From assembly GCA_944474755.1 (NCBI GenBank), contig OX104122.1, forward strand, positions 26,067,956 to 26,131,955: 64,000 nucleotides of DNA. The letters run 5' to 3'. Under the pieces are notes generated by a model. It did no database searches. It was not told where the DNA came from and saw only the letters and a list, made by a program, of their open reading frames with translations. The stretch is from Limnoperna fortunei (Eukaryota; Mollusca; Bivalvia; Mytilida; Modiolidae). Of the stretch, positions 12,078 through 23,063 are shown piece by piece; position 1 is the first letter of the stretch, and each line of letters begins with the position of its first letter. The position numbers and the translations under genes are program-made.

Positions 12078-15000
12078 CTATAATTAATATAATCAAACAA
12101 TACTTATACAGACATTCAACATGGGAATTTTTGTGGACAAATAAATTAAGTTTGATTTAGACTGCAGTGCAAATGGGTGTTTTAAAGAATACACATTCGC
12201 AAAAGAAACGTTTGAACCATTAAAGTGTCTGTGACATATGTGTCAGACCATACCTATTTTGCAGTAGTGTATTATAAATAACTAGATTAAATTCTAGGGA
12301 CATGAGTTGCATTACTGAGCTGCAAATTTCACGTTTAATTGCAAAATATATTACCATGACAAGAACAAATGAAATTCGAGTCTTGACGGCGGTATAATTC
12401 TAAGGAATCATCCAATACACAAGTATCCATTGTCGTAAATCCGATCTGTGTCTCTGATTTGAATATTTTTCTTCGGATATCCTCACATTCGGTTTTGAAA
12501 TGAGCTCCACCAAGTCTGACGATTGCCTAAATCATAAATATCAAATAAATTATTTCATTTATTACCTAACAGTTGACCATGTTTCTGTAAGTAATTCTTA
12601 GGGTTCAAGGATTGTCAAAAGGAATATAAAAATCAATTATGGTCGACACCTTTATTGAGATTTCATATCAGAAATGCTTAAATAATTATTATGAAGGATA
12701 CAATTATTCACATAATAATACCAATTCGACAAAGGTCTTTTTTTAATCCAAACAGTAATTAATAATTACGATGAAAAGTGTATGAGCTAAAAACACGTCT
12801 TATTGCTTCAGTTTCTGTCTGAGCTTAAATAGATAATTTTTTCCAAGTGGAAACTAATCTATATGGGTTTTTCTATAGTAAACTGTACGGCAGATTTGGC
12901 CGACTGCAATAAGTGACTCAGTATAAGGTTTCTTTTAAGAAAATGGTTATTTCGATAAAATTTAATTTGATTTAACAATTGATTGGAAATATTCAATGGA
13001 GCAACCCAGGTTATTAGGTATAACATACCTTTCATTACATTACGTATTCATTCGCCGATACAATTAAAATAGTTCCGTAATGTCAACCCTATGATAAATA
13101 ACAAATTTTGTTTTGAAAATTCAACTATAAGGAAATCATGGCGAATAAGCTTCGCGTACAAACGCAGTAATTTCAAAGTAAAACTGTATCAAAAGTATAT
13201 AAATAGACTAAATGAAAATAAATAAGATCTCGTGTGTTATTTTACAAACATAGTTCTTTGTTTACAAACGTCACGGGCAGACGACAAATGTAGTCCCGCA
13301 GTAAATGAAGGATGACGTGTGGCAGAGGTTATATCTGGGAACCAGTTATGTTCTATGTTCCGGAGAGTGGCTATTTATATGCCAATCTTATTTCCTGTGT
13401 CAAGTAATTGAAAACATTTCACACTGTTAAACACTTCCCTGTTTATACAGTAAAATAAAAAAATGTACCGGTAATCATCTATTTATAAATTCACAATAAT
13501 ATTGTTAATATATTCGATCTCACAGACTAATATGTATGCATAAAATCTGAGTATAATTGTATACTTAAATACTTCATATGTTTTATCATTTTACACCAAT
13601 GATTTAATGAAATAATGACAAATTAAAAGCATTGTTATCTTGTTATAAACAAATAGTAGTTAATGTTTAATAATAAGAATGTATTAAATATTTAAAGACA
13701 ATATGTATGTAACATGAGTTTAATTACATACATATTGTCTTAACATATTTAATACATTCTTATTATTAAACATTAACTACTATTACTGTAGTAAATTTTC
13801 ACGCAATTACATCTTGATCCAGATTCATGTCTCAAGAGAGTTTATTGTTCAGATGATTTAAAGAGGCAAGGATACATATAACTAATGTTACACCTTTAAT
13901 GTAACGTAAGGTAAATGCAATGTGCAGGTATTGATGCATGTCTGAAAATGTAGGTCGAACGTAGTAAATGTTTTGACCATATAAAAAACTAAAATCTCTT
14001 GGATTTGTATACCTTTCCATCATTGAATGACATTTTACCTGGACTAGAAAATTATTTAAGTTTCATTCAAAATTAATAAAATATATATATGCCATATATC
14101 CGTGACCAATGCCTTTTTCACTAGTTAGAAAATTTTGAAGCGCTTACACTTTTACTTCCAATTTCTAATGCAGTGAATTTTAAAATACTTAATTGTTAAA
14201 AAATACCCAAATTGTGTGTTGCAAGATCTGAGAGATATATTACCAATTTTAAACACTTTATTTATGCAGGAACTTACAGAAAAAAAATTGTGCAAATGTA
14301 ACCACTATCTAAATTCAGACCACGATGTGGGGCCTCGGTGGCCGAGTGGTCAAGGTAGTTCGTCTACTATTGATCACGTGGTCTGTCAACACTGAGATTG
14401 CGTGCTCGATTCTCACTGCAGGCAGGGTGTACTCGACTCCAATCTTAATTGATATGGATTGCCAGTTTTCCTGCCGCAGGTCGAGGGTTTTCTCCGGGTA
14501 CTCCGGCTTCCTCCCCAATAAAAACTGGACGCCATGATATAGCTGAAAAATTGCTGAAAGTGGCGTTAAACAATATTCAAACAAACAAACAAACAAGAAC
14601 ACGATGTAAGTAGTCAGTGTTGACTTAATGTAGGGTAGACAATTTTTTTGTTTAGATGTTGAAATGCTGAAAAAGGTCATATAGATTCAATACCGTATAA
14701 GTGTTTTTTGCGTGGGGGAAATTTCGCGTTTTTGTTCAAATACTGTGTAAGGTTTTTTCTGTGTAAGAAGTAACGTAATTTTCGCGATCCTAATCTGCGC
14801 GGATATAAATTGTTTCTCATTGTTGTTGTAATTTGTTGAAATATAAGGACTAAATTTTCCTTAGCATAGCCATTCTGTGCAGCATATTTGCATAAATCAA
14901 GACGCTTATTTGGTTGTAATTCCGATGTTTCTTAGGTGTTCGCGGTTGCTCTGCAAAAACCATTTCTGCCACAAGCTCATTTGCATTCAGTAGTACTCGC

Positions 15001-18000
15001 TAGATAGCTAGATCTCTAGTTCTCTTGTTAAATATTTTGAACATCGACGTGTATAGGAACAGAATAGATTGGCAAAAATTTGTAAGTGATATTCTTACAG
15101 GGAGTAATTTTCAAAAGTTCGACCTCAAGCATGTGTGAAATATACAAATGGATAACGCTACCTGTTTCCTAATATTTCGCGCGTGTGAATTTAAGCTTTT
15201 TAACTTTTACCGCTAAAATAGCGAAAATTAAATCACAACGAAAACAACCTGTACAGTAATACAAAAAAAATAAAGAAATTGAATGACTGATTGATTATCT
15301 AAAAATGTTAACTACCCCAAAAAATGAAGGTAATAAAAAAATACGGAACACCGAGGAAACTGTTAAAAAAGATAATACACATTTAAAAGTAAAATAAACT
15401 GGCAAAAACCAGAACCAACAACTATATATATAGTAACTACAGCAATGATCCTGACTTGGTACATGTATTTCAAAAGAAATGGTGGGTTATACCAGGTTTT
15501 ATGTCATGCCAAACAAACCTCTTCCATTACTGTAGTATGTGCGTTGGTTTGCAATAAAATGGATGGGTATCATATACCACTCGTCAGTAATAGATGTATC
15601 CAATAATAGTAGCACAATCACTGTACATTGAATTCAAAAATTGGGAAGACTATCTGTTACCATAGTTTCAAACGAAATTGAGGGAAACTTATAATTTTCA
15701 AATTAAATATTGTTTGTCGTCAATTATTGTGTTAAAATGATGTTGGTGTCATATTCAAGGTGCAAGTCTAAAAATGATGAAGATGAAGCCGTTTCGGTTG
15801 TTTTTTTTTTAATTTTCTTTTCCGAAGGATATATTAACGGAATCGACTCAGCAACTTGAGGGTTGTTAACTGAAAGGACATCATCAATAAATCTATGTAA
15901 AATTAAAAGACCTAGCTCCTGCTATCTTCTTTTCTTTAACAAGACGTCGAAGAAAGTCAGTTTCATAAGAATGAAAGAAAAAATCTGCAAGAAGTGGTGC
16001 ACAGGTTGTACCCATTGAAATTCAGATTGCCTGCTGAAAAACAAATCTTCCAAAAGTTAGAAATATTTTACCGATCCGAAAATCTAGCATACTATAAAAC
16101 TGTTTATCGCTGTAGCATAAATTGCCTTTTAATTCTGTAGTAGCAACAACTTATTGTTGCCACCTAAACTACATAGTAAAAGGATTATGTATACTTTCAT
16201 TAAGACGGGATTTAAGTTTTTCGTGCAGCAATGTGGTATAAAGATTTGAAAAATCAAAGGTTCTGACAGATAAAATTTTAGATATCGATCCTGATTTTAA
16301 TTTTGCAAAAGTTCTTTTGGATTTTGAGAATCCACATAGGATTAATATTACTTCGCGAAAAGTATGGATTATTAGGAAGAGACAAAGAACGTAGCCTTTA
16401 GTAGCAGCTGCAACGATTTTTCTTCTTTTTTAATGTACACAAGAGGTCTTTCTTATGCATGTATATTGGTACTTTTTCAACATACTAGTAAGACTTTCCT
16501 TATAATAATTTGATATCCGCTCAACGACAGATCCTCCCCTATCACTATGGGACGCACAGGGCATCTATGGGTAAAACGAATTGGAACCCCTCGTAAATGA
16601 ATATAGAAAAACAGACATACAACCATTGAAAACAAACATTGTGACAGAAATGTAAATCGCTTCACTTGTCGAGTTGAACCATGGCGCGTTCCAAAGTGGT
16701 GGAGGTATAGTATTAAGATAGGCTCGATACATTTTTTGATTAGGATTGAGAAATGTTAAATACATGGTTTGTATTGAATTGTGGTTTGATACATTTTTGA
16801 TACTGTTTTATATAAGTTTACCACAGGTTCCATATATTGCTGCTATAGGTTGAGACATGTCCAGTACGACAATAAGATTCAGACGTTTTCCTAGATATGA
16901 CAATGAGTAACTCGACAGGTGTCTACGTAAAGACGAAGCTGGCACTGCATACTCGTATAGAGAACCTGAGTGCACCCCTTGTGTTTATTACGTAGGTGTT
17001 ATATATGTTCTGTTTTTGAGTATTTTGGATTTTTATTGGTGTTGTATGTTTGTCTTGATTCCGATTTGTGATTGTCCTTGACTTTCTGTTCTTGTTGCTC
17101 GCTCATTATACCTGCTGTTTTTTTCTAATAGTTGGTACAAGGTTTTGTGAAAGTCACGTCACAAACTATTGTAGTGTGTTTTCGTTTGTTATAGCATTCT
17201 TTGTATCGACTGTGTAAATTTAAATTTTTACTATGTTACACATTAGGCTGTTTTTACTATATTGTATAGCTTTGTTATATAGTTTTCTTTTACATAAAAC
17301 TGGTACGTACCGGAGGTTAATAAAGCGCCACGGTTTGTTCCACTTTCAATAAACGGTACAGACGATCAACATAAACCAAACTAATTTCTAGGATAAACTC
17401 ATTTGATCTGAAATGGTCAGCAGACAGCAGACCCTCGTCAACCTGTTACTTTAGGTAATAGTGAATGGCCTTCGAAAAGTCGATTGTGAGGTAGAAGGAC
17501 GAAATAACCATATAGTTACTATCCTGAAAAAAATTGCTCAGAAAGACTATTCCAAATCTGGTAAATAGCCAAAATCATTCGAATAAACGGAAGGTGCAAT
17601 CTTTCAGTGAAGTTTCAGAGATAAGAGTTGAGTTAATTGTACAAAATAGTACCATTTTATCTCCTTTGTCGTCCATCCCCGACACTGCAGCCTGCTTTTG
17701 CACTTCGTGCAACGCGACCAAAAATCAAACCAAAATCTCAGTCACTTCTTCATGACTAGGATTGACGTTTTAATGTGGTAGAATCAGAGCATAAAGCAAG
17801 AAAACAATACGCTTGACAAAAAATTAATTTAATGTGCATTTGACGAAAGCGTGTAGAAAGTTTACTTCGCTCTATTAATATTTAGGTCTATTCCATTTTA
17901 ACGGTAGCTATATGAATAAAAAAATGAAATTTTGTTTACAGAAAAAAAATTTAACTACATTGTATGATTTTATCTTGCAGAAAGTGTTTCTTCACATTGA

Positions 18001-19512
18001 AAACTAAATGAGAAACAATATGTTTGCAGTCTTAAGCTTGGTTGATTGTAAATAGGATTTGCCTTTCAATACTTATCGCAAAACACAGTTCACTGAAAAT
18101 GATAAAGAATCGGATTAGAACATGAAGCAATGGTGTCGACATTAGATGAGGTTGTAACTGGGTCTCTGCACAACGCCAAAATCAAAAATTAATCACATAC
18201 AAAATTGCGAAAACAAGACTGTACAGCAGTTTCATTTGTCTGCTATATCAGCAGGTTGACTGTCTAACTGGCAAATGAAAAATATATTATAATTATATCA
18301 TTTCACCGAAACATCAACCCTTGCTATACCTCCTCAATACAGCTTGCTTTCTGTAGAAGCAGTAAACTCAACATTTGTGGTTCAACTTAATTTGTGAATC
18401 CCCAGGACAATACGTTGCTAATCACTACTGAGAAACCCATTTTTGAAAAGAAACATACCTCGGTGACACATTTCCAGTATTTATTGAAATCAATTGATGA
18501 AATCTTGTTATTTCCAGAGTGGCATATTTTATTTCGGTAGTGCTTAATTCTTGCCAGATCTGCTTCATCACTGATCTCAATATCTGAAGGCAGACAGTCA
18601 AACCCTTTAATTGGTTTTTTTACAGTTTTACTTAGGTTCCTTATTAGAAGTATCATCAGAGTTAAGTCATAGGTGTCTGAGGAAGTTGCCCCTGCAATAA
18701 ACGAAATTGATCAGGTATTAAATATAAATAAAAGATTCACTTATTTTTTTTACCCTTTAGATTTCTAGAAGAAGACTTTTTTATTTGCTTCTTATATACA
18801 AAAATTAATGTTTGGCAACAACTCTTAAATATATTAAAACTATTTTTTGTTCGGTGAGTTAATTATAGAAGATACTAAACATGTAAATATACAATCGTAA
18901 AAAAAGAAAAAAACGAAAGAGAATAAAGCTTACATAAAACATACTATTTTCACATTGCATTCACTAAACCGAATACATTGTATTTCAAGACACCGTTTCT
19001 ACTAATTTATACACTTTGGTTTACTGTTACTTTTTTTGGTTATCAGTTTCATATTAGTATTTTATTTTAATTTACATAAAAAGTATTTCTGACTGATTTT
19101 GAACAGTTTGTATAACCTGGTTTGGAGCGTTCTATGCCAAACTTGGTTCTGTTTTAACCTGAAAAAATAAAACTAAGACAACTTTACTACAACAAGTAAT
19201 GGATACATTTTAACGTAACGTTACGAGGAGGTATTTTTAAAAGCAAAATTTTAAGACTTGTTTCATTATTGCTTATTACGTACCTGCTGTGGGGAATAAA
19301 AGTGTGTACTGGGCTGAATTCAAGCGACCTTCTGTCTTCAGTTTGTCAAGTTTGACTTTGTTCTGCAAGATCGTTACTGCTAATGTTGATGGAGGGAATA
19401 TTTGATCAAACTTCACTTTTACTGCTTTCGTAGCTACATTGGTTATTATTGCGCTGAGACACAAGAAATTGTCTTCTTCTGCTGCTATGCTGCCAGCCAT
19501 ATCTATTATCAT
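8365..19512 (-). CDS. HEPN (DZIP3-type)-STAND NTPase-ankyrin repeat protein, 4 exons
   Basis: Predicted CDS: complement of 8365-12077, 12355-12526, 18459-18691 and 19284-19512, totalling 4347 nt and 1448 residues. All three junctions agree in phase (1, 0, 1) and have GT/AG borders. Residues about 10-165 match the DZIP3-type HEPN domain (LLFPTAG, DLTLMILLIRNL, DLARIKHYRN, AIVRLGG). HEPN folds are often RNases, and here R129-x4-H134 (RNKICH) keeps the usual catalytic pattern. Residues about 215-480 form a STAND-like NTPase: Walker A GRPGAGKS 251-258, Walker B FVIDD ending at D301, and an ASRLQVF sensor near 338. Residues 609-1448 hold about 25 ankyrin repeats. In such proteins the repeats usually act as sensor or scaffold and the NTPase as an oligomerising switch. 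A role in innate immunity is inference; no signal peptide or membrane segment is seen, so it is probably cytosolic. Confidence 0.9.
12355..12526 (-). CDS. HEPN-STAND-ankyrin gene, exon 3
   Basis: Encodes residues 155-211 plus one base, starting AIVRLGGAHFKTECEDIRRK, which is the conserved end of the HEPN domain, and continuing into the linker before the NTPase. The acceptor is TTATGATTTAG and the donor GTAATAT. The phase-1 end joins exon 4 to give the codon for D212. The preceding intron (12527-18458) is 5.9 kb long and filled with repeats. Confidence 0.85.
12527..13651. other. Intron 2 of HEPN-STAND-ankyrin gene, distal part
   Basis: AT-rich intronic sequence. No coding fragment, RNA gene or defined mobile element was recognised here. 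Confidence 0.6.
13652..13784. repeat. Near-perfect 61-bp-arm hairpin
   Basis: The left arm 13652-13712 and right arm 13724-13784 are reverse complements with about two mismatches, separated by an 11-bp loop (CATGAGTTTAA). The arms carry TAGTAGTTAATGTTTAATAA and ACAATATGTATGTAA. The hairpin lies within intron 2 of the HEPN gene. It could be a foldback MITE or a hairpin RNA precursor. Confidence 0.9.
13785..14328. other. Intronic sequence, nothing recognised
   Basis: AT-rich with short open frames that match nothing known. It is part of intron 2 of the HEPN gene. Confidence 0.5.
14329..14596 (+). mobile_element. tRNA-derived SINE, full length
   Basis: Near-identical to the copy at 5212: GGGGCCTCGGTGGCCGAGTGG head, a box-B-like segment (slightly altered, GTGCTCGATTCTC), the TTGCCAGTTTTCCTGCCGCA core, the GTGGCGTTAAACA tail and (CAAA)n. 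It lies antisense to the HEPN gene in its second intron. Confidence 0.9.
14597..15789. other. Intronic sequence, nothing recognised
   Basis: AT-rich intron with no supported exon or element boundary. Short open frames are uninformative. Confidence 0.5.
15790..16350 (-). pseudogene. Reverse transcriptase relic, copy A
   Basis: Minus-strand translation gives TFDFSNLYTTLLHEKLKSRL near 16270-16210, ISMGTTCAPLLADFFFHSYE near 16035-15975 and LRRLVKEKKIAGARSFNF downstream, followed by NNPQVAESIPLIYPSE. This is a reverse transcriptase type that is very common in bivalve genomes; its YIDDVLS-type catalytic stretch is broken here by stops. It is inactive and lies in intron 2 of the HEPN gene. Homologous relics sit at 20150 and 29014. 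Confidence 0.75.
16886..17130 (+). mobile_element. Fragment homologous to the downstream part of the RT element
   Basis: The segment starting ATGACAATGAGTAACTCGAC at about 16897 matches, in reverse, the block at about 28940-28730 beside reverse transcriptase copy C. Downstream text (TTTTTATTGGTGTTG, then GACTTTCTGTTCTTGTTG) also corresponds. Its orientation is opposite to copy A, so it is probably a separate insertion or an inverted piece. Confidence 0.5.
17131..18458. other. Intronic sequence, nothing recognised
   Basis: The remaining 5' part of intron 2 of the HEPN gene. Stop-dense, with no protein or RNA signal seen. Confidence 0.5.
18459..18691 (-). CDS. HEPN-STAND-ankyrin gene, exon 2 (HEPN core)
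   Basis: The acceptor TTATTGCAG joins in phase 1. The exon encodes residues 77-154, from ATSSDTYDLTLMILLIRNL through DLARIKHYRNKICHSGN to FNKYWKCVTE, and ends at donor GTATGT in phase 0. It contains the R-x4-H pattern of HEPN nucleases. The motif order (DLTL..LLRN, D.ARIK.YRN, F..YW) is the diagnostic pattern of DZIP3-type HEPN domains. Confidence 0.9.
19284..19512 (-). CDS. HEPN-STAND-ankyrin gene, exon 1
   Basis: Encodes residues 1-76 plus the first base of codon 77. An in-frame TAA lies immediately before the ATG at 19512. A second ATG at 19500 (MAGSIAAEEDNF) has the better Kozak context (purine at -3, G at +4) and may be the true start, which would shorten the protein by four residues. 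The exon carries the first HEPN helices (DNFLCLSAIITNVATKAVK, then LNSAQYTLLFPTAG) and ends in GCAG followed by the donor GTACGT. Confidence 0.85.
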
Positions 19513-19655
19513 TTACTTAATTCCGGATGTAAATACATCTCCATAATTTCTGTAAAGTAGTAAAGAAGTACAAAAATGAAAACAATAATTATATCAACAA
19601 ACTCCAAACTATTAAAGTTATTATTCTCCAAAGGTTTCTATGGCACATTTATTCA

Positions 19656-20011
19656 TGCAATACGTCGTTTTCAAGATAGGTAGTTAGATGTATCATATCA
19701 CGCGATTAATGTTATCACGTGATTTTATTTATCGCACTTTCCTCAATGTACCGTCTATAAACATAGTGTGAACGTCATAAAACGGAAAAAAAACTTGACC
19801 TCTTTCCATTAATTTTATGTTTAGTGTTGGCTTTGCACAACACAGCACATGATTGGTTTTGCATCGTCTTTCTTATTCCGTCCGATTCCGTATCAAGCGT
19901 TGCCGTTTTAAACTAAAAGTGCCCTAAATTTTTTATGGCGTCACGTGATCAGTATTACAATTTCCACCTCCTTTAACGTGAGCGATTATATCTTGAAAAC
20001 GACGTATTGCA
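19656..20011. mobile_element. MITE with 23-bp terminal inverted repeats
   Basis: TGCAATACGTCGTTTTCAAG begins the left end (19656-19678). Its exact reverse complement closes the right end (19989-20011), giving a 356-bp element. Internal sequence includes paired TCACGTGAT motifs and is non-coding. It sits 144 bp upstream of exon 1 of the HEPN gene, where it could supply or disrupt promoter sequence. Confidence 0.75.
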
Positions 20012-20149
20012 GCCATCTTGGACTTCAAGGATTCTATCAGCTATACAGTTTTAGAAAAGAGGGGATTTTAAATTCTTCCTAACATCATTGACTGCGAGTA
20101 TCTCAGAAACATTATTTCTCGTGGTCCAAAATTCAGAACCTAACTCAGT

Positions 20150-21378
20150 AGTGTGTAATAAAAATTTCACTACAATTTTGGATGCAGTCGAAGGCTATGC
20201 CGGGAAGTGGATAAAGAGTGAAAGGGAACAAGACCCAGAACTAGATTCACTGGCTAACTGGTAAGAACAATAAGGTCTTGGTACAACGTAGCATTAAGAA
20301 TTTTAGACATTGAATTAATGATCGACCGCAATCCATATTCAAAGACGAGGATGCTTTGAGGGTTTTCACTGTCTTCCAAGAAAAATATGTTGTTTTCCCT
20401 GCAGACAACATTGCGTTTGTGTGTACTTCACAATACTAAGAAAGCCTAATTAAACAGCTAAGCATCAAGGATAACTCTGGTAATTCTACACATAAACCTA
20501 CCATATTTGACAAAGATGAAATACGATCTAATGTTAACTACTTCATGACTTCTATGAATATTCATTACGACGAAATGTCTGAAGAAGTACCGTACTTGAA
20601 TTTGATTCCAAAAAATAAAACAAATTACAATGAAAGGTAAATAGTGACTCATATACGTGCTAAAACAAAGAGTTGTCAAAACGGTTGACTCAGATATTGT
20701 CTGCAATGAAAAGACAGCAAAAAGACTGTAAAACTGTTTATTTGCGAATGAATATTAATCATATGTGGATTCTTACAAATTCTTCCGAACTTAATCATTT
20801 ATAATACAGATCAATCTCTAAATGTTCTTGTGTTGGAACCTTTGATTTTTCAAATCTTTATATCACCTTGCCTCAAGAGAAACTAAAATCCCATCTTATA
20901 GAAATTATACACAAAGTCTTCGCTTCCACATATGCTGCAAATACTAGTATGTAGTTCTAGGTTACAACAATATTTTGTTTTCTACTAAAGAAATAAGCGA
21001 AAAAAAATGCTACAGCCAAAACAGGTTTATCGATTGCTAGATTTTCTAGTCGACATCATATTTGTAACCTTTAGAGGATGTTTTTTTTTCAGCAGGCAAT
21101 CAGAATTCCAACGGACACAAATTGTGCCTCAATCCTTGCCGATTTGTTCCTGAATTCTTATGAAACTGAATTTCTGCGACGTCTTGTTAAAGACAAGAAA
21201 ATAGTAGAAGCTAGCTAGGTCTTTTTATTTTACATACATATATATTGATGGTGTCCTTTCAATTAACAACCATCAGAAACAGCTGTCATCTATATCATCT
21301 TTAGTCTTGCTCTTCAAATATGACATTTATGGTCATCTCAGCACAAGAATTTACGACAAACGAGACGATTTTATTTCT
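20150..21378 (+). pseudogene. Reverse transcriptase relic, copy B
   Basis: The plus strand encodes, with several frameshifts and stops, EKYVVFPADNIAFVCTSQY near 20380, NSTHKPTIFDKDEIRSN near 20480, GTFDFSNLYITLPQEKLKSH near 20840 and TNCASILADLFLNSYETEFL near 21120. YGHLSTRIYDKRDDF lies near 21330. The order matches the thumb-to-palm layout of the same reverse transcriptase as copy A, but in the opposite orientation. It is more complete than copy A, yet dead. Confidence 0.75.
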
Positions 21379-22890
21379 GGAATGAACTTATTAACCATGG
21401 TTACACGACAAAACGACTTGTCTGCGGCTTTAGTAAGTTTAACTAAGATACCGTTTCCTTGTCGAATAATATTATTTATCGCTATTTTGCAGTATTTTCC
21501 TTTGATCTTTGTGTGCTATATTATTCCATCTCACTCTACTAGCTTGAGATGGCCCATCTCAGCTCACTGTCCAGACGTCGTTAAGTAATATTATGACGTC
21601 ACAATGTTACAAAACAGCGATAAACAGATTATTTACGTTTGATGAAACTCGATGCAGTTTCTCGTCATCTCATCTCAGGGCTGTCGCCCTTCGATGAGAT
21701 ATGAACGAGAAAACGCATCTCGTTTCAAAAACGTAAATAACCTATAAATCTCGATTTTTGTTTCAAAATGTGAGTGGGTGTGGTTTTTTCGGTTCTTTAA
21801 TTCGGCGCATGGTGGTCACTAACCTAAAAAAGCAGAAAATGTATTCTGGTACCTTTAGTTTATAGCAAATGCTATGCTTGTTATGACTTTTCCAATGAAC
21901 AATTTTGAAAAAAACTTACCATACATCCATGTCCCTTTATTCATAGTAGGTAAGCCACGGTTTCCGACCGTTGTTCATAAAAGTTATTACATTGTCATTT
22001 TGCCAGTTGCTTTAGTTATATTTATTTTACTAGTATTGAAGTGTTTTTTAACAAAGCTGTTTCTATTTTATGAAAAGATCAATTACATTTAATGTTGACA
22101 ATTCTTATACTGGACAAACAAGTTGTGGTTTATATATTCAAAATGTTGCTAAGAATATTGCGAATGTATTTGCTTTCTCTTTACTTTCTTCAATATGTTT
22201 TAAACGTAATGGTGTTGCTTGAATGCTCATACAGTTCATTGTAAATGATAACATGAATGAATAATGATAAGGGATGGAACAAAGTGGTTCAGTGTACACA
22301 CAGAGTTGACAATACTATTTATGAACGACATCTGTAACGTTTTGAACCATTGCCGTTCACCTAAATCTCTCCTAAAGTGTCATTTCAAGTCTCCGACAGT
22401 AGTCCGCATAACGTTCACCTATCATAACTAAATAATAAAAACAGAGATTTTTTCATGTTTGTACAATATCATCAAATAAAATAATTGTACGACACGGAAG
22501 GGAGTCTGTACATACCAGTGATCGACTTTTTGTGAAATCGACTCCAGGAACCCGTTATTTCCTCCTTTTGTACTCATATTCCAGATTTCACATTGAAACC
22601 AAATATTCTTACTTACCTTGGAAAAGTACACTGTTAATTGTCCTACAGAACCAACATACTTACAAGATTCTTTAAGTGATCCATTCTTTTGAACTCGAAC
22701 AAATCCTGCGCAAATTATTAATGTAAACCTTGCACCTACGAAATATTATACCCTAGGTGGCGTCGTTGTACTATCAGTTATTATTCGGAACTTTCACGGA
22801 ACGTTTCTATACTTACCGATTGAATGTCGCCATTACATCATCATCGCTAAGTCTCTATCAAAATTTAATAAATATTATAACATCTTTCAG
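21379..22890. other. Intergenic, contains a hairpin at 21627-21741
   Basis: Around 21627-21741 inverted arms (ACGTTTGATGAAACTCGATG and AGTTTCTCGTCATCTCATCT against their near-complements ending AAAACGTAAATAA) flank the loop CAGGGCTGTCGCCC. The rest is AT-rich with no recognised gene. Confidence 0.5.
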
Positions 22891-23063
22891 TACTGCTGTT
22901 TACCTGGTTGCACAAATTCCCAGGACATACATTTTTAACAGACCGTCAACTGAGAATAAATGGATAGTGACAATTAAAGTCCAAAAACTTTCAGACAGCA
23001 AAGAGGTTTGATGTCGTCTGTGCTGCACATTTCAAACCCAGCGAATATAGAGAACTTTGTCAG
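22891..23063 (+). pseudogene. Broken THAP zinc-finger exon
   Basis: After the acceptor CATCTTTCAG, three successive frames spell a THAP-like C2CH finger. They read YCCLPGCTNSQDIHF, then NRPSTENKWIVTIKVQKL, then RFDVVCAAHFKPSEY. The C-x3-C, the invariant Trp and the C-x2-H pattern are present, but two frame changes and a stop separate them. A donor-like CAG/GTAACA follows. THAP domains are DNA-binding and are shared by P-element transposases and host regulators. This looks like a decayed first exon of one of those. Confidence 0.6.

Noticed and set aside
12078..12096. N-terminal MIILII as the true start of the ankyrin protein
   Set aside because: These codons overlap the splice acceptor TTAATTATAG. 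The upstream exons supply a phase-matched HEPN domain instead.
16477..16765. Minus-strand open frames of 62-66 codons
   Set aside because: Hydrophobic, low-information frames in an intron, with no motif or splice context.
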